Source: an uncultured Gemmatimonadota bacterium
Lineage (GTDB): Bacteria; Gemmatimonadota; Gemmatimonadetes; Gemmatimonadales; Gemmatimonadaceae
Direction: 5' to 3'
DNA: 12,300 nucleotides
Assembly (NCBI GenBank): GCA_946479015.1
Contig: CAMLEQ010000069.1
Span: 1-12,300, forward strand
Below, piece by piece: positions 1-7,041 of this stretch (positions are counted from its first letter, which is position 1; each line of letters starts with the position of its first letter). Under the pieces are notes generated by a model. The model did not search any database. It saw nothing but the letters and a program-made list of their open reading frames with translations, and was not told the origin of the DNA. The translations under genes were made by a program, and so were the position numbers.

Positions 1-1374
1 GGATGGCCGCGAGCGGCGTGCGCCCGCCGAGCGCGTCGAGCGGCGCGCGCATCCACGCGTGCTCGCGCGGGATGAGCGCGGCGCGAACGGCTTCCGGTGC
101 GGTCGTCCCCGCCCCGATCATCTCGTCGCGCCACACGAGCCAGCGGCGCTGCATCGCGTGCCGGAGCGCGTGCTCGGTCACCCCCATCACCTCGCCCCAC
201 TGCTCCCCCTCGCCCAGGTCGGGGTGGGGGACCATGACGCGGGCTTCGAGATCGGCCCACAGCTCCGACTGCCACTCCTGAACGTCCGCGTCCCACCAGT
301 GGCCGCCGGGAAAGTCCTTCACGCGACCTTCGAAGATCTTCCGCTCGCCGAGCACACCCTCCGCCCACTCGCAGACGATCCTTTCGTGCTCGGCAAGGAA
401 CGCGAAGAAGGGAGCGAGCACCGCGTGCACCTCGCGCGCGATGCGGAGCGGCGCCTGCACCTTGCGCGGGAACCAGTCGTACAGGAACACGCGCAGGTCG
501 TACTCCGACACCGCCCGCACCGGCGCCCCCTGGGTTCCGGTGAGGAACTCCACGAAGAGGCGAGCGACGGCGTCAGCACCTCGTGCGCTCCCCAGATCGT
601 ATGGCTGGTGGGGAGCGCGTACCCGTCGTACCGGATCCGCGTGCCTGACGAGTCGTCTGTCCACTCGATGGGGAGCGCCGCGGTCGCCTCGCCGGCGAGC
701 ACGTCGCGGTGGCGCTCGACGAACGCGGGGACGGCGCGCAGCACTGCGGCCAGGTCGGCGACCTGCTCGGGCGTGACGCCGCCGCCGAGCGTGTTCACGG
801 CCACCAGAACCGGATAGGCTCCCCGCCCCGCCACCACCCGCCACGGCGCGGCACGGTGGTAGGCGGCCGCGGCGGCGAACAGCTCGCCTACCGATTCATC
901 GGGGAGCCCCCACCCCGCCCACGTCTCCGGCGCGGAGATGTGCGACGCGGCGCCGGGTCCGATGATCTCATCGGCCATCTCGCGCAGGAACGAGCCGATC
1001 ACCGGCAGGTCGCTGGAGGCGTACACGGCGACGCCATGCAGCGCCTCGGCGCCGGAGAGGAGCCGCGCCACCTCCTCGCCCCGCACGAGCAGCGATGTGG
1101 GCGTGCTCCCCGTGACCTCCACGCCCTTGCGGAGCGCCGCCTCGAGGGTGCGTGCCAGCCCCGCGGCATCGGACGGCGGGTGGGCGAGGAGCTCGACGTG
1201 CACGGGGAGCACACCCGACGTCACGAGCACGATCGCCGGACGGGCGGTGGGATCGTCCTCCAGAGTGGCGGACACGGGCGCGACGTCCGCTTCCCAGGTG
1301 AGGCCGGGATCCTGCGGTCGCCCGCGCTGCCACGTGGTCCTCTCGCGCCGCTGCGTCTTTCGCTTGTGTGCCAC
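1..1374 (-). CDS. Unassigned cytoplasmic protein, frameshifted near 570 and cut by the left window edge
   Basis: I do not recognise a named family and assign no function. The start is a GTG (1374-1372), 18 bp after the stop of the upstream outer-membrane gene, with only a weak GGCGGA-like ribosome site. The N-terminus is short and basic, with no signal peptide or membrane segment. About 268 residues read well down to roughly position 571 (for example 'IRYDGYALPTSHTIWGAHEV'). In that frame the rest, down to a stop at 319, becomes Ser/Arg/Cys-rich nonsense. In another frame, from 568 to base 1, about 189 residues read without a stop as ordinary protein ('VARLFVEFLTGT', 'YDWFPRKVQAPL', 'DALGGRTPLAAI'). 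One missing base near 571 explains the break; an extra G would restore 'EVLTAVARLF'. The gene is therefore at least about 458 codons. The end motif LGGRTPLAAI resembles a Leu-Gly-Gly-(Arg/Lys)-Thr-Pro element common in several uncharacterised bacterial protein families. A sequencing error and a true pseudogene cannot be told apart here. Confidence 0.7.
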
Positions 1375-1392
1375 GCCGTCCGCCGGAGTGCG

Positions 1393-4098
1393 CTACCAGT
1401 TGAGCCAGTAATTGAGCTTCACCAATAGCACGTCCGTCGCCGGAGCGCGGAAAAGTCGCCCGGCATCATCGCCGAGCGCGAAGTCGCCGGTGGGGTCGAA
1501 GCGCGACCGGCCGTCGCTCCACACCACGAACAGCGTCGAGCCCGGCCGGTACTCCCAGCGCAGCACGGTGGTGGAGCGGAACTGCTTGAAGTTGAAGTCG
1601 GGGTTGCCGAAGCCGAGGTCGCTCGAGCCATCGCCGTTCACATCCACGGCGTAGGCGCCCGTCGCGGCATCGTACGCGATCTCCGATCCGCCGAACGTGT
1701 GGAAGCGGTCGCCGAAGCGCGACGCGCGCGGATCCGTGACCTCCTTGAACGCGTGGTACTTCCCCGCGCTGATGAACGGCTCGCCGTAGAGCTGGAGCGA
1801 GAGCGTGGGGGTGAAGCTGTAGCTCGCGCGCGCGGTGAGGGAGACGGTGGTCTGCCGGATGGTGCCGAACAGCCAGTGCGGCGCGCCGAGCGCGTCGGCC
1901 GTCGTCACGAACTGCCACGGGTTCACGCTCCGCTCCGCGTACGGACCGATCGAGAACTCGGCGCGCCCCCCTGCGCGCACGTCCACCATCGGGTTCACCC
2001 ACAGGTCGTGGCCGCCGGTCTCCGGCTCGCGCATCCCGTTCGCATCCAGGGTGACGTACACGCGGCGGCGCGTGTCGCTCGACGCGCTGAGAAAGAGCGA
2101 CGTGGAGGCGGGGGTGCGGAGCGCGGGACCGCCGCGCAGCGCATCCACCGAGAGCGCGGGCAGCCGCTGGCTGAACTCGAGGAAGAGCATCGACCCGTTC
2201 AGCCAATCGATCGTCCCGTTCACGTCGATCCCCGTCGCGCGCCGCTCGCCGCCGTAGGTCCACCCGGAGGACGCGCTCGCGAAGACGTTCCAGTCGCGCA
2301 CCTTCCGTCCAGGGGTGAAGTCGAGATAGCCGACCTGCGCGCCGCCCACCAGCCAGTCGGCGCTCTGCTGGAAGCCGACGTCGTTCATCTCGAACCCCGG
2401 CGACCGCGTGAGCCCCGCCACCCCCCAGTGCCAGTTGCCGCCGATCTTCCCGAAGCGCGCGCTGGTGGCGAGCCCGGAGAGCGAGGTGCGCGCGGTGTCG
2501 AGGTGCAGGTAGTCCGCGTCGGGGCGCTGGAACCAGTGCCCGGGCGCGCGCTGGAGGAGCGTGATGGACTCCGCGCTCCCCTCGATGCGGCTCGCGAGCA
2601 CGGACGCGCTCACCTCGTAGTCATCGTGGTGGAAGCGGTGGCGTCCGTCGACGCCGGCGGTGTACGCGCCGGAGCGCAGCCAGCTCAGGGGACCGCCCCC
2701 CACGCTCCGGTCGGCGGCGGTGAAGATGCCGCCGATCGCGCTGCCACCGTCGTGGAAGTCCTTGGTCCCACGCGCCACGGCGTAGTTGGTGAGCGGCTCC
2801 ACCGGCGTGGAGAGCCGGGTGCCGTCGGCCGTGGCGTAGCGCGCGCTCTCTCGCCCGGTCACCGCATCGAGCACGCCGAGCGACCACCCGCTCGCGGTGC
2901 GCCCGGAGATCTTCGCCGCGCCGAGGATGGTGGTGGCCTCGGGCGCATCGCTGTACAGCGCCGAGTCGGGGACGCTCCCCTGCGGCGCGCGCCCGATGCG
3001 GCGCGAGTAGAAGGGCTGGTCGTTGGAGAACCCCGCGCCCGGTACGTAGTACGGGAAGCCGACGCCGAACGTGAAGAACTGCTCCCCCTCGAGGAAGAGC
3101 GGGCGCTTCTCGGGGAAGAAGGTCTCGAACGCCGTGAGGTTCACCACCGAGGGGTCGGCCTCCACCTGGCCGAAGTCCGGGTTCAGCGCGGCGGTGAGGG
3201 TGAGGTCGGAGGTGAGCCCGTACTTGAGGTCCGTGCCAACCTTCCCCGAGAAGTCGTGCGCGTGGAAGAAGGGGTCGGCGCCGGAGCCCGGCGCGTGCGT
3301 GTCGCTGCCGAGGGTGTACGGCAGCACCTCCAGCCGGCTCGGCGCGCCGAGGCCGCGCAGTCCGGCGAGATCGCCGAACCAGTGCACGAAGCCCGGCCCC
3401 TGCGGCGGGATGGGGGCCCAGTAGTCGCGCTCGTTCTTCGACGCATCGTCGCGGATGAAGTCGATCCCCCACACCGCTCCCGCGCCGTCCGCGTCGCGCG
3501 TGCTGAAGCGGAGCTGCGAGAGCGGGATGCGGAACTCGGCGGTCCAGCCGAGCGAGTCGACGCGCGCGGCGGACTCCCACACGGCGTCCCAGCCCACGTC
3601 CTCGCCGTTGCCGTCGTCGTACTCGAGCACGTCCTTCTGGACGCCGGAGGGGTTCACGGCGAAGCGGAAGGCGGTGCGGCGGTCGTGGTAGCTGTCCACC
3701 ATCACCTGCGCCCAGTCCGAGTACCCCGTGTAGTCGCGGCGCGCGATGGTGGACGCGATGCGCGCGCGGTCGCTGCGGTACATGCGCATCGCCACGTAGA
3801 TCGCGTGGTCGTCGTACAGGATGCGCGCCTCGGTGCGCTCGGTGGCCGCCTCGCCGGGGGTGGGGCGCTGCTGGATGAAGCCCGAGGCCACGGGAGCGGC
3901 GCGCCATGCGGGATCGTCGAGGCGGCCGTCGATGGTGGGCGCGGCGCCGGAGAGGCGCGTGGCGTCGAGGCTCTTCCGCGCCGCCACCGCCGCGCGCGGA
4001 GCGGGGGACAGGGAAGACGCGGTGCTCTGGGCGGCGGCGGCCGCGGCGGCCACGACCGAGAGCGCGCACGCGAGCTTCACCGATGTGAGTGGCGGCAT
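1393..4098 (-). CDS. Outer-membrane beta-barrel protein with CBM9-like and DUF5916 domains
   Basis: This encodes 901 residues. A signal peptide covers about residues 1-23 (an Ala-rich core ending AAA before QS). A carbohydrate-binding family 9-like domain spans about 54-243 ('PTIDGRLDDPAW' start, 'GWTAEFRIPLSQLRF' near 184-198). A long DUF5916 region then runs to the end, with family hallmarks NPDFGQVEADP (306-316) and FFPEKRPLFLEG (327-338). The C-terminus is a run of alternating strands ending in 'LNYWLNW'; a terminal aromatic residue is typical of outer-membrane barrels. A DVNGDGSSD loop (819-827) looks like a calcium-binding turn, followed by 'FGNPDFNF' and 'LRWEYRPGSTLF'. The family is common in Bacteroidota, Acidobacteriota and Gemmatimonadota, and its substrate is unknown. 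The ATG at 4098 lies 7 bp after the MFS stop and has no clear ribosome site, so coupled translation is likely. The barrel fold and domain names are recognised by eye. Confidence 0.9.
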   Translation of the reverse strand: MPPLTSVKLACALSVVAAAAAAAQSTASSLSPAPRAAVAARKSLDATRLSGAAPTIDGRLDDPAWRAAPVASGFIQQRPTPGEAATERTEARILYDDHAIYVAMRMYRSDRARIASTIARRDYTGYSDWAQVMVDSYHDRRTAFRFAVNPSGVQKDVLEYDDGNGEDVGWDAVWESAARVDSLGWTAEFRIPLSQLRFSTRDADGAGAVWGIDFIRDDASKNERDYWAPIPPQGPGFVHWFGDLAGLRGLGAPSRLEVLPYTLGSDTHAPGSGADPFFHAHDFSGKVGTDLKYGLTSDLTLTAALNPDFGQVEADPSVVNLTAFETFFPEKRPLFLEGEQFFTFGVGFPYYVPGAGFSNDQPFYSRRIGRAPQGSVPDSALYSDAPEATTILGAAKISGRTASGWSLGVLDAVTGRESARYATADGTRLSTPVEPLTNYAVARGTKDFHDGGSAIGGIFTAADRSVGGGPLSWLRSGAYTAGVDGRHRFHHDDYEVSASVLASRIEGSAESITLLQRAPGHWFQRPDADYLHLDTARTSLSGLATSARFGKIGGNWHWGVAGLTRSPGFEMNDVGFQQSADWLVGGAQVGYLDFTPGRKVRDWNVFASASSGWTYGGERRATGIDVNGTIDWLNGSMLFLEFSQRLPALSVDALRGGPALRTPASTSLFLSASSDTRRRVYVTLDANGMREPETGGHDLWVNPMVDVRAGGRAEFSIGPYAERSVNPWQFVTTADALGAPHWLFGTIRQTTVSLTARASYSFTPTLSLQLYGEPFISAGKYHAFKEVTDPRASRFGDRFHTFGGSEIAYDAATGAYAVDVNGDGSSDLGFGNPDFNFKQFRSTTVLRWEYRPGSTLFVVWSDGRSRFDPTGDFALGDDAGRLFRAPATDVLLVKLNYWLNW

Positions 4099-4105
4099 GC
4101 CACTA

Positions 4106-5293
4106 TTACGATTGGCTGAGCTCCGGGTTTCGGGTGGGGGCAGCGTGTGCGCGGTCGCGCCAGACGGGCGCGAGCACGACCAGCATGCATCCGGCGGTGA
4201 TCGCGAACGCCATCGGATAGCCCGTGCGCGCGGAGACGACGCCGAAGGCGGCGGCGCCCAGCCCGAGGCCGCCGTCGTACGCGAGGTTCCACAGCGCGCT
4301 CACGGCATCGTAGGCGGCCGGCGATACGCGGTCGAACATCAGCGCGAGGCTGGCGTTCTGGACGATACCGAAGCCGCTGCCGAGGAGCGCCATCCCCACG
4401 AGCACCGCCGCGGCGCTGTCGATCCGCGCGAGCGCGACCGTCCCGGCGACCACGGCGAGCACGCCGGGGAGGAGCAGCCGGGCGGAGCCGTGCCGGTCGC
4501 CGTGATGCCCCGCCCACCAGCGGCAGAGCGTGGACGTCGCCGCCTGGACGAGCAGCGCGAGCGCGGCGAGGCTGCCGGTGGCGTGGGCGATGGCGAGCGG
4601 CAGGAAGGTGACGGCGATGCTGGTCGCCAGCGCGCTCACCGCCATGAACAGCGACGGCCTGGCGAGCGCCCTCGTGCGCGCTCCCGCGAGCAGACCGTGC
4701 GGCGACTCCGGCGTGGCCGCGCGCTCCGGCAGACCCGGCACCACCGCCAGGGGAGCGAGCGCCACGAGCGCGCCGGCGACGAACACCGGCCCGAAGCCCA
4801 CGTGCCCGGCGAGCCACACGCCGAGCGGGAGCCCCACGATCGATGGGACGCCGACCACCACGCCGTAGAGCCCCAGCCCCTCGCCGCGCCGCTCGGCGGG
4901 GACGAGCGATGCGACCAGCGCGCTCCCGACGACGAAGATGACCGCGAGCCCCACGCCGCGGACGACGCACAGCGCGAGGATGACCGTCATGCTCGCCGAG
5001 AGCGGGAGCGCCAGCGCCGGCGCGCCGATGAGGAGGAGCGCCGCCGCGCACACGAGCCGGTAGCCGAAGCGGGCCACCAGCCGCGGCACGGCGAGCTCGG
5101 TGGCCATGGTGGCGAACATCATCGCGCCCGTGGCGAGCCCCGCGCCGACCGTCCCCGCGCCCACCGACGTGGCGTACATCGGCACCACGGAGAGGAGCAG
5201 GTAGAAGCTCATCACCGTGCCGAAGCTGGCGGCGAAGGCGGCCACCAGGGGGCGGGTGAGGATCGACTGGCGTGAAGCGGGTGGGCGGGGCAT
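4106..5293 (-). CDS. Major facilitator superfamily (MFS) transporter
   Basis: This encodes 395 residues with about 12 hydrophobic helices in two halves, separated by a polar loop near residues 187-212. The size matches a standard MFS_1 inner-membrane carrier of the drug-efflux or sugar-efflux type. The loop between helices 2 and 3 carries a reduced motif A ('PRLVARFGYR', 70-79), and the matching loop in the second half reads 'RWWAGHHGDRHG' (258-269). A loop 'PAERRGEGLGLYG' (132-144) and a Gly/Pro-rich helix after it are also typical. The ATG at 5293 is supported by GAGGA (5306-5302) 8 bases upstream. It is the first gene of a minus-strand unit, with the CBM9/DUF5916 gene starting 7 bp downstream. 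That suggests linked roles in moving a compound through the envelope, but the substrate cannot be read from sequence. Confidence 0.9.
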   Translation of the reverse strand: MPRPPASRQSILTRPLVAAFAASFGTVMSFYLLLSVVPMYATSVGAGTVGAGLATGAMMFATMATELAVPRLVARFGYRLVCAAALLLIGAPALALPLSASMTVILALCVVRGVGLAVIFVVGSALVASLVPAERRGEGLGLYGVVVGVPSIVGLPLGVWLAGHVGFGPVFVAGALVALAPLAVVPGLPERAATPESPHGLLAGARTRALARPSLFMAVSALATSIAVTFLPLAIAHATGSLAALALLVQAATSTLCRWWAGHHGDRHGSARLLLPGVLAVVAGTVALARIDSAAAVLVGMALLGSGFGIVQNASLALMFDRVSPAAYDAVSALWNLAYDGGLGLGAAAFGVVSARTGYPMAFAITAGCMLVVLAPVWRDRAHAAPTRNPELSQS

Positions 5294-5301
5294 GCAGCGG
5301 G

Positions 5302-5306
5302 TCCTC
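5302..5306 (-). promoter_or_regulatory. Ribosome binding site of the MFS gene
   Basis: GAGGA on the minus strand lies 8 bases before the ATG at 5293 and supports that start. Confidence 0.6.
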
Positions 5307-5362
5307 GTCGGCCAGGAATGCAGGGTGGCCTCGGGCGAGGCGCATGAAAGCTAGCGCGGGAT

Positions 5363-5381
5363 CGGGGAGCCAGGCACCCCG
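5363..5381. repeat. GC-rich imperfect palindrome in the divergent promoter region
   Basis: Two 9-base arms (CGGGGAGCC and GGCACCCCG) flank a central A, with 8 of 9 positions pairing and one A-A mismatch. It sits between the divergently transcribed MFS and protease genes and ends 3 bases before a -35-like TTGCAC. It could be an operator, or chance in GC-rich DNA. No regulator gene is visible in the window. Confidence 0.3.
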
Positions 5382-5384
5382 ACC

Positions 5385-5413
5385 TTGCACGTCCGCCAGG
5401 CTCGTCGTATGAA
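5385..5413 (+). promoter_or_regulatory. Possible sigma70-type promoter for the protease gene
   Basis: TTGCAC (5385-5390) and TATGAA (5408-5413) are separated by exactly 17 bases. Matches to the consensus are 3 of 6 and 4 of 6, which is modest but stands out in this GC-rich stretch. Transcription would start near 5420, giving an untranslated leader of about 170 bases before the ATG at 5590. The 296-bp region 5294-5589 holds no other gene I can support. Confidence 0.25.
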
Positions 5414-5577
5414 TGGCACGTGGTGCATCGTCCCCGGCGCCGCACCGGCCGACGCAGGCCTCCCTCGAACACACTCGCGATACCACGATCCCGGCCACGC
5501 CTTCCCGCGTGAGGCACACTGGTGCTGCCCGCGCGGTGCACGGGCCGCCGCGCAGTGGCGGCTGTATCGTTCTCGAT

Positions 5578-5582
5578 GGAGG
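5578..5582 (+). promoter_or_regulatory. Ribosome binding site fixing the protease start
   Basis: GGAGG lies 7 bases before the ATG at 5590. It decides that start over an in-frame ATG at 5413, because only the later start leaves the lipoprotein signal at the N-terminus. Confidence 0.8.
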
Positions 5583-5589
5583 TTGTCTC

Positions 5590-6909
5590 ATGGCTCGGTT
5601 CCACCCTTCGAGCGCGGCGATGGTCGCGGCGCTCGCGCTCGGCGTCGCTGCGTGCTCCGATGCGCCCGTCTCGCCGAGTGCCACCCCCGCGCCCGCGCTC
5701 TCCCGGGCCGTCCAGCCCGCCGGCCCCGAGCAGGTGATGCCCGGTGAGGTGATCGTGGCGCTGCGGAGCGGCGCCGACGCGCGGACGCTCGCCGCCGATC
5801 ACGGACTCGCCCTGGGGCGCGCCGGCTACCACGACGCCTTCGTGGTGATGCACGGCGCGGCGGGCTCCGAGCGAGCGATCGCCGCCCGGCTGAGTCACGA
5901 CGCGAGAGTCGCCTACGCTGAGCCGAACTACCTGCGGCAGCCGACGACGATCGACTCCCGGCTGTGGGCGTTCTACAACCCCGGTGGGCTCAACATGAAG
6001 TACACGCGGGGGCGCACCTCCGGGCAGTTCATCTCGTCCTCGTACGCCTCCATCGCGGACGCCGACGAGGACAACGTGGAAGCGTACGCGGCGGGGGGCG
6101 GCGACGTGGTGATCGGCTCCATCGACACCGGCGTCGACTTCACGCATTCCGAGTTCACGGGGCGGCTCATCGCGGGGCACGACTGGTACAGCGACGACGA
6201 TGACCCGACGGACGAGGAGGGGCACGGCACCCACACGACGGGGACGATGGCGGGGAGCACCGTGGGGGTGGCGGGGGTGAGCGGCGCGGCCCCGCACGTG
6301 AAGGTGTACGTGCAGCGCGTGTGCGGCCGGCGCGGGTGCCCGACGTCGGCGATCGTGAGCGCGATTCGCGCGGCGGCGGACTACGGCGTCGTGGCCATGA
6401 ACCTGAGCCTCGGCGGCACCAGCGAGTCGCAGGCGGAGAGCGATGCCATCGCGTACGCGACGGCCAAGGGCGCGCTCGTCATCGCCTCGGCGGGGAACGA
6501 CGGCGCGAGCACCGTGAGCTGTCCGGCGTGCGACCCGAACGCGATCTCGGTGGCCGCGACGAACTGGCGCGATGCGCTGACCTCCTACACCAACTACGGC
6601 ACGGGGCTCGACATCGCGGCGCCTGGCGGGGAGTGCTACTCGAACACCACGCCCGAGGGGTGCATCTACAGTGCCTACCTGGGCGGCGGCTACGAGTGGC
6701 TGCAGGGCACGTCGATGGCCGCGCCCCAGGTGACGGGTACGGCGGCGATCGTCGCATCGAAGCTCGGGCTGCGCGGCAGCGCACTACGCGACCGCATATT
6801 GTCGACCGCGGATGACCTGGGTGATCCGGGCTACGACACCCGGTTCGGCAACGGTCGACTGAACAGCTACCGCGCCGTCACCGGGCAGGCGCTCGCCGGC
6901 GCGGAGTAG
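5590..6909 (+). CDS. Subtilisin-like serine protease (peptidase S8), predicted lipoprotein
   Basis: This encodes 439 residues. A lipoprotein signal ends in the lipobox V19-A20-A21-C22, followed by Ser-Asp, so the mature enzyme should be lipid-anchored in the envelope. Residues about 51-114 look like an I9/subtilisin-type propeptide, starting 'PGEVIVALRSGA' and ending 'AYAEPNY'; it would act as folding chaperone and inhibitor and be cut off. The S8 catalytic domain follows (about 165-430) with a complete triad: Asp179 in 'SIDTGVDF', His212 in 'GHGTHTTGT' and Ser375 in 'GTSMAAPQVTGTA'. Asn303 in 'SAGND' is the oxyanion-hole residue. Six cysteines fall in three close pairs (245/250, 311/314, 349/358), suggesting disulfides that fit an oxidising compartment. 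The C-terminus ends soon after the catalytic domain, with no extra sorting domain. It is probably its own transcription unit, since 132 bp and an inverted repeat separate it from the cytochrome genes. The substrate is unknown. Confidence 0.95.
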   Translation: MARFHPSSAAMVAALALGVAACSDAPVSPSATPAPALSRAVQPAGPEQVMPGEVIVALRSGADARTLAADHGLALGRAGYHDAFVVMHGAAGSERAIAARLSHDARVAYAEPNYLRQPTTIDSRLWAFYNPGGLNMKYTRGRTSGQFISSSYASIADADEDNVEAYAAGGGDVVIGSIDTGVDFTHSEFTGRLIAGHDWYSDDDDPTDEEGHGTHTTGTMAGSTVGVAGVSGAAPHVKVYVQRVCGRRGCPTSAIVSAIRAAADYGVVAMNLSLGGTSESQAESDAIAYATAKGALVIASAGNDGASTVSCPACDPNAISVAATNWRDALTSYTNYGTGLDIAAPGGECYSNTTPEGCIYSAYLGGGYEWLQGTSMAAPQVTGTAAIVASKLGLRGSALRDRILSTADDLGDPGYDTRFGNGRLNSYRAVTGQALAGAE

Positions 6910-6986
6910 AATCGACAGCACGGGCGCGGCCGTGTAGGAACGCATATTGCCGCGCAGCGCCCTCACCTCGCGGGCGCCGATGGGGC

Positions 6987-7036
6987 TCGAGCGTCCGCGC
7001 GGGCGGGTATCACTCCCGGCCATCGCGGACGCTCGA
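6987..7036. repeat. Perfect 13-bp inverted repeat just upstream of the cytochrome start
   Basis: The left arm TCGAGCGTCCGCG (6987-6999) pairs without mismatch with the right arm at 7024-7036 across a 24-base spacer. The spacer contains a smaller CGGG/CCCG pair (7004-7007 and 7015-7018). The right arm ends 5 bases before the ATG at 7042, covering the place where a ribosome site would be. It could be an operator, a translation-controlling RNA hairpin, or part of the protease transcript's end, though no T-run follows it. Confidence 0.6.
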
Positions 7037-7041
7037 CCTTC

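Noticed and set aside
560..580. Programmed ribosomal frameshift in the leftmost gene
   Set aside because: No X-XXY-YYZ slippery heptamer or clear downstream structure was seen at the junction. A missing base explains the data more simply.
1699..4119. Open frame of 806 codons on the plus strand
   Set aside because: It lies antisense to the CBM9/DUF5916 gene, which has clear family motifs and a signal peptide. The plus-strand product is compositionally odd and has no recognisable domain.
5413..5589. N-terminal extension of the protease from an upstream in-frame ATG
   Set aside because: It would bury the lipoprotein signal 59 residues into the protein. GGAGG at 5578-5582 is correctly spaced for the ATG at 5590.
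6919..6934. Short hairpin (CACGG, 6-base loop, CCGTG) after the protease stop, as a terminator
   Set aside because: The stem is only 5 bp and no T-run follows, so intrinsic termination is not supported.
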